A stretch of DNA of 64,000 nucleotides from Acidovorax sp. NCPPB 4044 (GTDB lineage Bacteria > Pseudomonadota > Gammaproteobacteria > Burkholderiales > Burkholderiaceae_C). Where the stretch lies: assembly GCF_028069655.1 (NCBI RefSeq), contig NZ_JAMCOS010000001.1:1766001-1830000 (forward strand), given 5' to 3'. The notes under the pieces are model-generated. The model did no database searches. It saw only the letters and a list, made by a program, of their open reading frames with translations, and was not told the origin of the DNA. Of the stretch, positions 8,189-17,447 are shown piece by piece. Numbering within the stretch: position 1 is the stretch's first letter; every line of letters begins with the position of its first letter. Position numbers and translations under genes: made by a program.

Positions 8189-9292
8189 TCAACGCCTCAG
8201 GACCAGCCAGCCGAAGGCCGCCAACGACAGCAGGGAATAGATGATGCCTGGCGCGGCGGCCGTGAGCCACGGCGACCAGTTCTGCAGATTGCCGGCGTAC
8301 CCGAACACGTTGTTGAGCAGGAAGAAACTGATGCCCGCCATCACGCCGCCGAAGACATAGCCTGCAATGCCGCCTGAGCGGAAATGCAGATAGGCGAAGG
8401 GCAGTGAGAGCACCACCATCACCAGGCAGCTCAGCGGGTAGAAGACCTTGCGCCAGAACTCGATTTCGTACTTCTGCGCGGACTGCCCGTTCGACTCCAG
8501 ATGCCGGATGTACTGGAAGAGATCGATGGTGGCCATGCGGTCGGGTTTCAGCAGCGAGGCTGAAACCATGTCACTGCTGATGTGGGTCGGCCAGTGGAAA
8601 CTGGCTTCCTGCAGGCGCTCGACACTCGCTTGCGCTTCACCGCGGCGCAGAAAGACGCTGCGTTTCACATCGCGCAGTTCCCAGCCCTTTGGGCCGAATT
8701 CGCCCGAGGCGGCCTGGATGGTGGACGCCACGCGGCCGTCGCCGTCGAATTCGAAAACGCGCACGTTGCGCATGCCGCCGTCGGGGCTCAAGGCCCGCAC
8801 GTTCACGGCCACGGAATGCTCGCCTTGGCGCTCCTTGAGCCATGCCCCGGTGGCACCCGACGTCAACTGGCCCAGGTGCCGGGCCTTGACGAGCTGGGCC
8901 AGGCGGTCTGTTGCCGGGGCCATGTAGTCGCCCACCGCGAAGGTCAACAGCACGAAGGCGCAGCCGAGCACCAGCAGCGTGCGCAAAGCGCGCCACGGTC
9001 CCAGGCCACTGGTGCGCATGATGGTGAACTCCGAGCTTTGGGCAAACCGCGCCATCACGAAAATGGTGCCGATGAGCACGGTGATCGGCAGCAATTCGTA
9101 CAGATGGCTCGGGATGCTGAGCGCGACAAACAGGAGCGCGTGCGATACCTGGTAGCCGTCCACGCCAGTCCGCCCGACCCAGCGCAATTCATCCACCATG
9201 TCGAAGAAGAAGAACAGTGCCAGGAACCCGAGCGTGACGAAAGCCACGGCCGCCACAGCCTCGCGATAGATGAGCCGCCGGATCGTTTTCAT
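8189..9292 (-). CDS. lptG: LPS export ABC transporter permease LptG
   Basis: 367-residue YjgP/YjgQ-family inner-membrane protein that, with LptF and LptB2, extracts lipopolysaccharide and passes it to LptC. N-terminal MKTIRRLIYREAVAAV precedes the first membrane span; two spans flank a large periplasmic beta-jellyroll domain and three spans close the protein (FPLSCLVMVVLSLPFAYLHF, IAGYVFGGVMAGISFFLLNN, then a final helix). The start at 9292 overlaps the lptF stop (ATGA), so the pair is translationally coupled. An open frame extends upstream but lacks a start with support. Confidence 0.93.
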   Translation of the reverse strand: MKTIRRLIYREAVAAVAFVTLGFLALFFFFDMVDELRWVGRTGVDGYQVSHALLFVALSIPSHLYELLPITVLIGTIFVMARFAQSSEFTIMRTSGLGPWRALRTLLVLGCAFVLLTFAVGDYMAPATDRLAQLVKARHLGQLTSGATGAWLKERQGEHSVAVNVRALSPDGGMRNVRVFEFDGDGRVASTIQAASGEFGPKGWELRDVKRSVFLRRGEAQASVERLQEASFHWPTHISSDMVSASLLKPDRMATIDLFQYIRHLESNGQSAQKYEIEFWRKVFYPLSCLVMVVLSLPFAYLHFRSGGIAGYVFGGVMAGISFFLLNNVFGYAGNLQNWSPWLTAAAPGIIYSLLSLAAFGWLVLRR

Positions 9293-10386
9293 GCCTGCGC
9301 CCTCGTACGCTGCCACAGCATCTGTGGCGACCATCGGTTGTGCCGCGCGGCCAGCAGCAGCAGGCCCAGCACCAGCGTGCCGCCATGCAGCAGCAGCATG
9401 AAGGTTCCAAGGCCCAGACGGCCCGAGCCGACCCAACTCTGCCCGAGCGTCATCAGGTTGTAGTAGACGACGAACGAGAACAGTGCGAACACCAGGCTCG
9501 TGCTGCGCGCGGCCCGCGGATTGGCGCTGGCCACCGCCAGGCCCATGATGACGAAATTCAAGGCGGCGAATGCCAGGCCGAATCGCCAGCCGATCTCCGC
9601 ACGGAAGGCGGGATCGCTGGAGGCGAACAGTTCCCGCGTGGAGCGGGTCTTGACGGCCACGTCATCGGAGGGGCCGAGCCCTGCGGAGCCGACACGCGTG
9701 CCGTACTCGGAGAATTCGCTGACTTTGAGCCCGGGCTTGTCCACCGTGGTTTCCAGCCGCTGGCCGTCGCTGAGCAGGGCCATGCGCTGTTCGCCCCGGG
9801 TTTCCAGTCTCGCGCTGCGGGCGGACGTGACGATCTCGCGGCCCCGTTCCGTGGACGCGATGAATACGTTGGTGGCCTGCTGCTGGTCGGGTGTTTCCCG
9901 GTCGATGAAGAACACGCGGCTGCCATTGGCCGATTCCTGGAATTCACCGGGCGCGATGCGGTCGACATCGCCGCGCTGCTCGTACTGCACCTTGAGTTCC
10001 TGGATCTGCTGATTGGCCCAGGGCCAGATCAACAGGGCGAGCGTGGCGATGGCCAGCATCACCGGCCAGGCGAACCGCAGCAGCGGCGCCAGCAGATGAA
10101 GCATCCCGCGCCCGCTTGCGAACCAGATGACCATCTCGCTGTCGCGGTACATGCGCGAAAGCGTGCCGACCACGGCAACGAACAGGCTCAGGGTGAGGAT
10201 GGTGGGCAATTGGCCGAGCACGGTGAAGCCCATGACGAGCATCACGTCGGACGGATTGACACTGCCGCGCGATGCCTGGCCAAGCGTGCGGATCAGCATC
10301 ATGGTCATGACCACGGTGACCAGTACCACCAGGGTCGCGCCGAAGCTGCGCGCCAGCTCCTTGCGAATGGATGAATCGAATAACAT
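9289..10386 (-). CDS. lptF: LPS export ABC transporter permease LptF
   Basis: 365-residue partner of LptG. It opens with MLFDSSIRKELARSF, has membrane spans at about 15-35, 55-80 and 100-120, a periplasmic jellyroll, and three C-terminal spans including FALAFAALNFVIMGLAVA-like sequence and VVYYNLMTLGQSWV. The gene is transcribed divergently from pepA; the two starts are only 23 bp apart when pepA starts at 10410, so both promoters must overlap the opposite coding region or share this gap. Same order is common in betaproteobacteria. Confidence 0.93.
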   Translation of the reverse strand: MLFDSSIRKELARSFGATLVVLVTVVMTMMLIRTLGQASRGSVNPSDVMLVMGFTVLGQLPTILTLSLFVAVVGTLSRMYRDSEMVIWFASGRGMLHLLAPLLRFAWPVMLAIATLALLIWPWANQQIQELKVQYEQRGDVDRIAPGEFQESANGSRVFFIDRETPDQQQATNVFIASTERGREIVTSARSARLETRGEQRMALLSDGQRLETTVDKPGLKVSEFSEYGTRVGSAGLGPSDDVAVKTRSTRELFASSDPAFRAEIGWRFGLAFAALNFVIMGLAVASANPRAARSTSLVFALFSFVVYYNLMTLGQSWVGSGRLGLGTFMLLLHGGTLVLGLLLLAARHNRWSPQMLWQRTRAQA

Positions 10387-10409
10387 TGGCTCGAAGGAAA
10401 ACGCCGATT

Positions 10410-11927
10410 ATGAACTTCGATCTGAAGACCCTGGCCCTGGCGGCCGCCACCACCGAGAAATGCGATCTGCTCGCCGTGCTGGTGCCCGATGGCTTCAAAC
10501 CCTCGGGCGATGCGCTCTCTGCCATCGTGGCCCATGCCACCCGTCAGGGGGACTTCGAGTCCAAGCCGGGCAAGAGCCTGTCGCTCTACCAGGCCCCGGC
10601 CGTGGCAGCGCGCCGCGTGGTGCTGCTGGGCGCCGGCGATGGCAGTCCGCGGGCGGTCCGGCAGGCGTTGCTGGGCGCCGCGGCGGTCTGGAAAGCCCCG
10701 CAGGTCAAACGGGCCACCGTGTGCCTGAGCGCCTTGGCGGATGCGGATGCGGCCGCTTGTGCCGCCGTGCAGGCCGTGTCGGAGGCGAGCTATCTGTACA
10801 CGGCAACCAAATCCAAGGCCGAGCCCCGTGCGCTCTCGCGCGTGGTGATCGGTGTGCAGGACGCCACTGCGGCGAAAGCAGGCTTCGCCCGCGGCGTGGC
10901 ATTGGCCCTGGGTATCGAGTACGCCCGCGAATGGGCCAATCGCCCTGGCAACCATGCGACGCCCACGCTGCTGGCAGGCGCGGCCAAGGCGCTGGCAAAG
11001 CATGCGTCCATACAGGTCAAGGTCCATGGCCCGGCCGAAGTGGCCAAGCTGGGAATGGGCGCTTTTCTCGCGGTCGCGAAGGGGTCCGAGGAGCCGTTGC
11101 GGTTCATCGAATTGCGGTACCAGGGCGCGGGCCGCGCCGACGCTCCCGTGGCGCTGATCGGCAAGGGCATCACATTCGACACCGGCGGCATTTCGATCAA
11201 GCCGGCGGCCGAAATGGACGAGATGAAGTTCGACATGGGAGGCGCCGCCAGCGTGCTGGGCGTGTTCCGTGCCCTGGCCGAACTCAAGCCGGCGATCAAT
11301 GTCGTGGGCCTCATCCCTGCCTGCGAGAACATGCCTGACGGCCGTGCCGTGAAGCCCGGCGACGTGGTGACGAGCCTGAGTGGCCAGACCATCGAAGTGC
11401 TCAATACCGATGCGGAAGGCCGTCTGGTGCTTTGCGATGCGCTGGCCTATGCCGCGCGGTTCAAGCCCGTGGCGATGGTGGATATCGCCACGCTGACCGG
11501 TGCGTGTGTCGTGGCCCTTGGCGGCGTTCGCAGCGGCCTTTTCGCCAACGACGAGGCCTTGGCCGGCCGCCTGCAGGCTGCCGGCGAGTCGGCGCTGGAT
11601 CCCTGCTGGCGCCTGCCCCTCGACGACGAATACGCCGATGGGCTCAAGAGCCATTTCGCCGACATGGGCAACGTGGCCGGGCGGGCAGGGGGGGCGATCA
11701 CCGCAGCCAAGTTCCTGCAGAAGTTCGTTGGCAACCAGCCGTGGGCCCATCTGGACATTGCAGGTACGGCCTGGAAAGGCGGCGCCGCCAAAGGTGCAAC
11801 AGGGCGGCCGGTGGGGTTGCTCGTGCAGTTCCTGCTCGATTCCATCCCTGCGGCGCCTGCGGTGCGTGCCCGCTCGGGTAGCGGTGCTGCGGCTGCCAAA
11901 CCCCGGCGCGTGCAGCGTGCGGCCTGA
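10410..11927 (+). CDS. pepA: Leucyl aminopeptidase (cytosol aminopeptidase)
   Basis: 505-residue M17 dizinc aminopeptidase, a cytoplasmic hexamer that removes N-terminal residues, particularly leucine. The metal-binding region KGITFDTGGISIKP begins near residue 250 and the family signature NTDAEGRL is at about 332-339. The ATG at 10410 (MNFDLKT) is chosen over one at 10371 because the earlier one lies inside lptF and AAGGA precedes the later one at 10395-10399. The C-terminal tail after the core ends in a basic, alanine-rich stretch. Divergent from lptFG and followed by holC, a well-known conserved neighbourhood. Confidence 0.95.
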   Translation: MNFDLKTLALAAATTEKCDLLAVLVPDGFKPSGDALSAIVAHATRQGDFESKPGKSLSLYQAPAVAARRVVLLGAGDGSPRAVRQALLGAAAVWKAPQVKRATVCLSALADADAAACAAVQAVSEASYLYTATKSKAEPRALSRVVIGVQDATAAKAGFARGVALALGIEYAREWANRPGNHATPTLLAGAAKALAKHASIQVKVHGPAEVAKLGMGAFLAVAKGSEEPLRFIELRYQGAGRADAPVALIGKGITFDTGGISIKPAAEMDEMKFDMGGAASVLGVFRALAELKPAINVVGLIPACENMPDGRAVKPGDVVTSLSGQTIEVLNTDAEGRLVLCDALAYAARFKPVAMVDIATLTGACVVALGGVRSGLFANDEALAGRLQAAGESALDPCWRLPLDDEYADGLKSHFADMGNVAGRAGGAITAAKFLQKFVGNQPWAHLDIAGTAWKGGAAKGATGRPVGLLVQFLLDSIPAAPAVRARSGSGAAAAKPRRVQRAA

Positions 11928-11963
11928 CACCCGGGCAATGCGCTTGATGGCCTGCTGCACGGC

Positions 11964-12398
11964 ATGACCGAGATCGCCTTCCATTTCAATGCGCCGGACA
12001 AGCTGGCCTACGCGTGCCGGTTCGCACGCAAGGCATTGCGCAGCGAAGCGTCGTTGGTGATCACCGCCCCCGCTGCGGTACTGGAAGCGCTCGATCGCGC
12101 GCTTTGGGCGATGGGCCCCCAGGACTTTGTGGCGCACTGCCGTCAGGAAGACGACGCGGAGTTGCGCGAGGCATCGCCGGTGGTTCTGGCGCAGGACCCG
12201 AGGGCCGCAGGCCCGGCGGACGTGCTGCTGAACCTGGGGGCTTCGGTGCCTGCGGGTTTCGAGCGTTTCGGTCGGTTGGTGGAGGTGGTCAGCTCCGTGG
12301 ACGAAGCCGATCGGGCGGGTGCCCGCGATCGGTGGCGGCACTACACGCAGCGCGGCTACGCCATCGTGCGGCACGACCTCGTGCTGAAAGGGGGCTGA
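11964..12398 (+). CDS. holC: DNA polymerase III chi subunit HolC
   Basis: 144 residues, matching the chi subunit of the clamp loader, which links the replisome to SSB. The N-terminal TEIAFHFNAPDKLAYACRFARKAL and the later VLLNLGASVPAGFERFGRLVEVVS are typical of HolC. It lies 36 bp after pepA, the usual arrangement in proteobacteria, and is followed two bases later by a small alanine/proline-rich gene. Confidence 0.92.
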   Translation: MTEIAFHFNAPDKLAYACRFARKALRSEASLVITAPAAVLEALDRALWAMGPQDFVAHCRQEDDAELREASPVVLAQDPRAAGPADVLLNLGASVPAGFERFGRLVEVVSSVDEADRAGARDRWRHYTQRGYAIVRHDLVLKGG

Positions 12399-12400
12399 CC

Positions 12401-12895
12401 GTGGCGACCCCACCTCCCAAGGCGCCTCCCAGATTCGTGCCTACGCTCACCGATGTGGTGCAGATTCCTGCGGGGCCCGAGCCGGCAGACGCGGCGGTCG
12501 TCCCCGAACGGGGAGCCGCGCCGGCTGCTTCGCCGGTGCCCGTGCCTGCGCCTGCGCCTGCGCAGGCAGCGCCCCTGCCGCATCCTTCCGTCGGGGTGCC
12601 GGGTGCCCTGCAACCCGTGCCTCCTCCTGCGGCACCCGCGCCGACAGGGCCGGCGATGGCGGTCGCTCCGGCCGATTTCTCGGGCATCGAGGAAGTCGTC
12701 ATCCACCGCATCATCCAGCGCGTGGACGTGGTGCTCGACCAGCGCCTGAGAGAGGCCATCGCCACCGTGGTGCAGGAACAGACCCGTTCCATGGTGCCGC
12801 GGCTGCGCGAAGAGGTGGAGTCCGTCGTGCGCCACGCGGTGTATGAGGCTGTGGCCGAAGAGCTGGCGACCTTGCCCGGCAGTGCTTCGCGCTGA
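12401..12895 (+). CDS. Hypothetical low-complexity protein downstream of holC (DUF2486-like)
   Basis: 164 residues from a GTG two bases after the holC stop. The first two-thirds is a disordered Ala/Pro/Val-rich region; the last about 65 residues form a likely amphipathic helical segment (IEEVVIHRIIQRVDVVLDQR, then LREEVESVVRHAVYEAVAEE), suggesting oligomerisation. Proteins of this layout follow holC in many Burkholderiales and are often labelled DUF2486; that name is from memory of context and not verified here. Function unknown. Confidence 0.7.
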   Translation: MATPPPKAPPRFVPTLTDVVQIPAGPEPADAAVVPERGAAPAASPVPVPAPAPAQAAPLPHPSVGVPGALQPVPPPAAPAPTGPAMAVAPADFSGIEEVVIHRIIQRVDVVLDQRLREAIATVVQEQTRSMVPRLREEVESVVRHAVYEAVAEELATLPGSASR

Positions 12896-13039
12896 GGGTT
12901 GGGGGTCTACAGGGTATTCCCCTGTGGTTTTCGGTCACATGTACTCGCAACTCCCGGTGCCCTGGCCCACAAATTGCGATATGTTTCCGGCGCTGAGGGA
13001 AAAGAAGGTACTCAGCGATCACCCTTATTGGAGATTCAT

Positions 13040-14170
13040 ATGCAATTGAAGTTGAAACTGACCGTGGTTGCCGCTATCGCGGCTGTTGCCGGTGTCGCCT
13101 CTGCACAAGAACAGGTGGTGAAGATCGGCCACGTGGGACCGGTTTCTGGCCCCCAGGCTCACTACGGCAAGGACAACGAAAATGGTGCGCGCATGGCCAT
13201 CGAGGAGTTGAATGCCCAAGGGGTCACGATCGCCGGCAAGAAGATCAAGTTCGAACTGCAGGCTGAAGACGATGCCGCCGATCCCAAGCAGGGCACGGCT
13301 GCTGCGCAGAAGCTGTGCGACGCCAAGGTCGCCGGCGTGGTGGGCCACCTGAACTCCGGCACCACGATCCCTGCATCGAAGGTGTACAACGACTGCGGCA
13401 TTCCGCACGTCACCGGCGCCGCCACCAACCCCAACCTGACCAAGCCCGGCTACAAGACGACGTTCCGCATCATCGCGAACGACAACGCGCTGGGTGCGGG
13501 CCTGGCGGCCTATGCGTCCGACACGCTGAAGCTCAAGTCCGTCGCCATCATCGACGACCGTACGGCCTATGGCCAGGGCGTGGCCGACGTCTTCAAGAAG
13601 ACGGCCGCCACGAAGGGCATCAAGGTGGTGGACGAGCAGTTCACGACCGACAAGGCCACCGACTTCATGGCCATCCTGACGTCGATCAAGGCCAAGAATC
13701 CTGACGCCATCTTCTTCGGCGGCATGGATCCCCAGGCCGGCCCGATGCTGCGCCAGATGGAACAGCTCGGCCTGGCCAACGTGAAGTACTTTGGTGGCGA
13801 CGGCATCTGTACCGCCGAAGTGGCCAAGCTGGCTGCCGGCGCCAAGACGCTGGCCAACGTGGTCTGCGCAGAAGGCGGCGCTTCGCTGGCCAAGATGCCC
13901 GGCGGCACGGCCTGGAGAGCCAAGTACGACGCCAAGTACCCCGGCCAGTTCCAGGTGTACAGCCCCTACACCTACGACGCCACCATGCTGCTGGTCGATG
14001 CCATGAAGCGTGCCAATTCGTGGGATCCCAAGGTGTACATCCCCGAACTGCAGAAGTCCAACTACAAGGGCGTGACGGCCAACATCGCCTTCGAATCCAA
14101 CGGCGAACTGAAGAACCCCGCCATCACGCTGTACGTGTACAAGGACGGCAAGAAGACGCCTCTGAACTGA
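13040..14170 (+). CDS. Branched-chain amino acid ABC transporter substrate-binding protein (LivK-like)
   Basis: 376-residue periplasmic protein. Residues 1-23 form a signal peptide ending VASAQ; the mature protein begins QEQVVKIGHVGPVSG, standard for the Liv/HAAT type I fold, with two Cys that may form the usual disulfide (KLCDAK and NDCGIP). GGAG at 13030-13033 precedes the ATG. No permease or ATPase genes follow; a terminator ends the transcript, so this is a stand-alone, probably highly expressed, binding protein that serves a transporter encoded elsewhere. The 144 bp before it shows no convincing sigma-70 pair. Confidence 0.93.
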   Translation: MQLKLKLTVVAAIAAVAGVASAQEQVVKIGHVGPVSGPQAHYGKDNENGARMAIEELNAQGVTIAGKKIKFELQAEDDAADPKQGTAAAQKLCDAKVAGVVGHLNSGTTIPASKVYNDCGIPHVTGAATNPNLTKPGYKTTFRIIANDNALGAGLAAYASDTLKLKSVAIIDDRTAYGQGVADVFKKTAATKGIKVVDEQFTTDKATDFMAILTSIKAKNPDAIFFGGMDPQAGPMLRQMEQLGLANVKYFGGDGICTAEVAKLAAGAKTLANVVCAEGGASLAKMPGGTAWRAKYDAKYPGQFQVYSPYTYDATMLLVDAMKRANSWDPKVYIPELQKSNYKGVTANIAFESNGELKNPAITLYVYKDGKKTPLN

Positions 14171-14190
14171 GATCGTCTTTCCCTGAACCA

Positions 14191-14220
14191 GAAGGCCTTT
14201 GCATGCGGAGGCCTTTTTTC
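14191..14220 (+). terminator. Rho-independent terminator after the LivK-like gene
   Basis: Arms AAGGCC (14192-14197) and GGCCTT (14210-14215) enclose a 12-base loop and run into a T-tract ending at 14219. It lies 20 bp after the stop codon. Confidence 0.75.
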
Positions 14221-14288
14221 ATGGGAGGAAAGAACGGACAACGACGACGGCAGGGCACTCGCTCCTCGACCTGCCGGCGCTGCTCCGC

Positions 14289-15296
14289 TCAGCGGCGCAC
14301 CTGCAGCGCGCCCGGGTTGACGATGTTCGTCGGCGTGCCGCGGATGTAGTTCACCACGTTGTCGAAGGCCGCCCCGAAGTACAGCTCGTAGCTATCCTGT
14401 TCCACGTAGCCGATGTGCGGTGTGCAGATGCAGTTCTCCAGACGGAGCAGCGCGTGCCCCTGGAGGATGGGCTCGCTTTCGAAGACATCCACCGCCGCCA
14501 TGCCGGGGCGCCCGCGGTTCAATGCCGCGATCAGCGCGTCGGGCTCGATGAGTTCGGCGCGCGAGGTGTTCACCAGCAGCGCGTTGGGTTTCATGGTGGA
14601 GAGGTCTTCCAGCCGCACGATCCCGCGGGTCTCGTCGTTCAAGCGCAGGTGGAGCGAGACCACGTCGCATTGCGAGAAGAATTCCTCCCGCGTGGTGGCA
14701 ACCTGCAGGCCGTCGCTCAGCGCCTGCGCGCGCGAGGCTTCCCGGCCCCACACGCGCACGTTCATGCCGAAGGCACGGCCGTAGCCCGCGACGATCTGGC
14801 CGATCCGCCCATAGCCCCAGATGCCGAGCGTCTTGCCGCGCAGCACGGTGCCAACCCCGAAATTCGGCGGCATCGAGGCGGAGCGCAGCCCCGATTGCTG
14901 CCAGGCGCCGTGCTTCAGGTTGGCGATGTACTGCGGCAGCCGCCGCATGGCCGCCATGATGAGCGCCCAGGTGAGTTCTGCCGGCGCCACGGGCGAGCCC
15001 ACGCCCTCGGCCACCGCGATGCCGCGCTCGGTGCAGGCCGCCACGTCCACGTGCGGGCCCACCTTGCCGGTCTGCGCGATCATTTTCAGCCGGGGGAGCT
15101 TTTCGACCAGCTGGCGCGTCAGCTGGGTGCGCTCACGGATGAGCACGATGATGTCGGCGTCCTTGAGCCGGACCGACAGCTGGCCCAGGCCTTTGACGGT
15201 GTTCGTGTAGACCTTGGCGGAGTAGGGATCGAGCCGCGCGGCGCAATGGAGCTTGCGCACGGCGTCCTGGTAGTCGTCGAGGATGACAATGTTCAT
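14289..15296 (-). CDS. D-2-hydroxyacid dehydrogenase family protein
   Basis: 335-residue NAD-dependent dehydrogenase of the phosphoglycerate/glyoxylate dehydrogenase superfamily. The Rossmann motif GIWGYGRIG is near residues 154-162; the catalytic Arg is in NTSRAELIEPD, the Glu in DVFESEPI and the His in TPHIGYVEQDSYE. Substrate could be 3-phosphoglycerate, hydroxypyruvate, or another 2-hydroxyacid. ATG at 15296 is chosen because the protein then begins MNIVILDDYQD, as in related enzymes. Faces the LivK-like gene tail to tail. Confidence 0.88.
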   Translation of the reverse strand: MNIVILDDYQDAVRKLHCAARLDPYSAKVYTNTVKGLGQLSVRLKDADIIVLIRERTQLTRQLVEKLPRLKMIAQTGKVGPHVDVAACTERGIAVAEGVGSPVAPAELTWALIMAAMRRLPQYIANLKHGAWQQSGLRSASMPPNFGVGTVLRGKTLGIWGYGRIGQIVAGYGRAFGMNVRVWGREASRAQALSDGLQVATTREEFFSQCDVVSLHLRLNDETRGIVRLEDLSTMKPNALLVNTSRAELIEPDALIAALNRGRPGMAAVDVFESEPILQGHALLRLENCICTPHIGYVEQDSYELYFGAAFDNVVNYIRGTPTNIVNPGALQVRR

Positions 15297-15700
15297 GGGA
15301 TCCAGGGCCGCAGTCCGCACCGCGTGCGCATGCATCGGGTGGGGCCTGCGATAAAAGCGATGGGTGTGCAAGGGCGTGCGCCGCGCCGTCCGGTCGTGCG
15401 GATGGCGGTGGGCGCACGCCGGCGAAGCCGCCATTGTCGTTCATGGTGGAGCTGCATGGCGGCATGGTTGCCGTGGAAGCGGTCCTCGGGGGACATGCCG
15501 TTACAAAAACACCGTGCTTCGATACCTGGGGCCTGCAGGCGAGGCGCCCTGGGGGCCGGCAGAGCCGCAGCCGCGCCGCTGGGGCCGGCACAGCGTCGCG
15601 TGGGCGACCGGCGATTGGGGCCATCCCCAATACGGGGACGCCGCACGCGCCGCAGGATGTACGTTTCGCACCGTTGCGCGGAACTCCGCCGCTATCCCCC
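15297..15700. other. Intergenic divergent gap without a gene
   Basis: 404 bp between the divergent 2-hydroxyacid dehydrogenase and acyl-CoA synthetase genes. No frame shows credible protein features. It should hold both promoters. One inverted repeat is visible, ATTGGGG-CCAT-CCCCAAT at 15614-15631, a candidate operator 70 bp before the synthetase start. Confidence 0.5.
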
Positions 15701-17392
15701 ATGCCTGCACACCACGCCCACTGGCCCCGGCGCCTGCCGCACTCCCTCACGCCTCCGTCGACTTCCCTCTGGAACAACCTGGCCGTCAGTGCCCAGCGTT
15801 ATCCGCACAAGCCGGCGGTCGTGTTCTTCGGCGAGGTGCTGACCTACCGTGCGCTCGCCGAGGCCGCAGAGCGGCTGGCGGGCCGGCTGTACGCGCTGGG
15901 CGTGCGCAAGGGCGACCGCGTGCTGCTGTGCATGCAGAACTGCCCGCAGCTCGTGATCGCGCATTTCGCCATCCTGCGGGCCAACGCGGTGGTGGTGCCG
16001 GTCAATCCGATGAACCGGGCCGAAGAACTCAAGCACTACATCACCGACCCCGATGCACGGGTGGCGATCACGACGGCCGACCTCGCGCCCGAACTGGCCT
16101 CGGCCAGCAACGCCCTGCCGCCCGCGCAGCGCCTGGCGCACCTCGTGGCTTCGCAGTTCTCGGACACCTTTGATCCCCGGTCGCCGGAGGCCCGCGCCAT
16201 GCCGGCAGCGTGGCAGGACTGGCTTTGCACCGAACGGACGCTGCCCGCGCTGGACGGTGGCGAGGTGCATTCCTGGCGCAGCGCACTCGGCGGCGAACCG
16301 ACGCCGCCCGCGCTCGACGTGGGCCCCGAGGACCTGGCCGTGCTGCCCTACACGAGCGGCACCACCGGCTTGCCCAAGGGGTGCATGCACCCGCACCGCA
16401 GCGTGATGCACAACGCCGTCGCCAGCAGCCTCTGGGGCACCGCCACGTCCGAGAGCGTGACCCTGGCGGTGGTGCCGATGTTCCACATCACCGGGATGGT
16501 GAGCATGATGCATTCGTCGATCTACGCGGGTGCCACGCTGGTCATGATGCCGCGCTGGGACCGCGATCTGGCCGGCCGCCTCATCTCGCAGTACCGCGTC
16601 ACCAACTGGACCAACATTCCCACGATGGTGATCGATCTGCTCGCGAGCCCGCATTTCGGCGAGTACGACCTCTCCAGCCTGGTCTATATCGGCGGGGGCG
16701 GGGCCGCCATGCCGCAGGCGGTCGCGCAGCGGCTGCTGGAACAGTTCGGACTGCGCTACACCGAGGGGTACGGCCTCACCGAGACGGCCGCGCCCTCGCA
16801 TACCAACCCTCCGGACCGGCCCAAGCAGCAGTGCCTGGGCGTTCCGTTCATCAGCACCGAATCCCGTGTGATCGACCCGGACACACTGCAGGAGGTGCCC
16901 GTGGGCGAGCAGGGCGAGATCGTGATCCACGGCCCGGGCGTGTTCAGTGGCTACTGGAAACTGCCCAACCCGACGGCGTACGCCTTCATCGAGCTGGACG
17001 GCAAGCGCTTCTTCCGCTCCGGCGACCTGGGGCGCATGGACGAAGAGGGCTACTTCTTCCTCACCGACCGGCTCAAGCGCATGATCAACGCGAGCGGCTT
17101 CAAGGTCTGGCCGGCCGAGGTCGAGGCGCTCATGTTCCGCCATCCGGCCATCCAGGAGGCCTGCGTCATCGCCGCGCGCGACAGCTACCGCGGGGAGACC
17201 GTGAAGGCCGTGGTGGTGCTGCGGCCCGCGGAGCGCGGCCATGTGTCGCAGGAGGACATCATCGCGTGGTGCCGGGAGAACATGGCCGTGTACAAGGCGC
17301 CGCGGGTGGTGCAGTTCGCGGACGCGCTGCCCAAGAGCGGCAGCGGCAAGGTGATGTGGCGCCAGCTGCAGGAGGCCGAGCCCGCCGCCTGA
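15701..17392 (+). CDS. AMP-dependent acyl-CoA synthetase (fatty acid-CoA ligase family)
   Basis: 563-residue ANL-superfamily enzyme that activates a carboxylic acid as acyl-AMP and then forms the CoA thioester. The P-loop-like motif YTSGTTGLPKG is at about residues 217-227, YGLTETAAPS near 360, the hinge FRSGDLGRMDEEGYFFLTDR near 440 and the catalytic Lys in LPKSGSGKVMWR close to the C-terminus. Length fits medium/long-chain ligases. Start at 15701 is the first ATG giving a compact N-terminus; the open frame continues upstream without family similarity. Confidence 0.9.
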   Translation: MPAHHAHWPRRLPHSLTPPSTSLWNNLAVSAQRYPHKPAVVFFGEVLTYRALAEAAERLAGRLYALGVRKGDRVLLCMQNCPQLVIAHFAILRANAVVVPVNPMNRAEELKHYITDPDARVAITTADLAPELASASNALPPAQRLAHLVASQFSDTFDPRSPEARAMPAAWQDWLCTERTLPALDGGEVHSWRSALGGEPTPPALDVGPEDLAVLPYTSGTTGLPKGCMHPHRSVMHNAVASSLWGTATSESVTLAVVPMFHITGMVSMMHSSIYAGATLVMMPRWDRDLAGRLISQYRVTNWTNIPTMVIDLLASPHFGEYDLSSLVYIGGGGAAMPQAVAQRLLEQFGLRYTEGYGLTETAAPSHTNPPDRPKQQCLGVPFISTESRVIDPDTLQEVPVGEQGEIVIHGPGVFSGYWKLPNPTAYAFIELDGKRFFRSGDLGRMDEEGYFFLTDRLKRMINASGFKVWPAEVEALMFRHPAIQEACVIAARDSYRGETVKAVVVLRPAERGHVSQEDIIAWCRENMAVYKAPRVVQFADALPKSGSGKVMWRQLQEAEPAA

Positions 17393-17447
17393 CCACCGCC
17401 GCAGCGCACCGGCGCAGGCGGCCCCTCGCAGGGCCGCGCTGTCCGTG

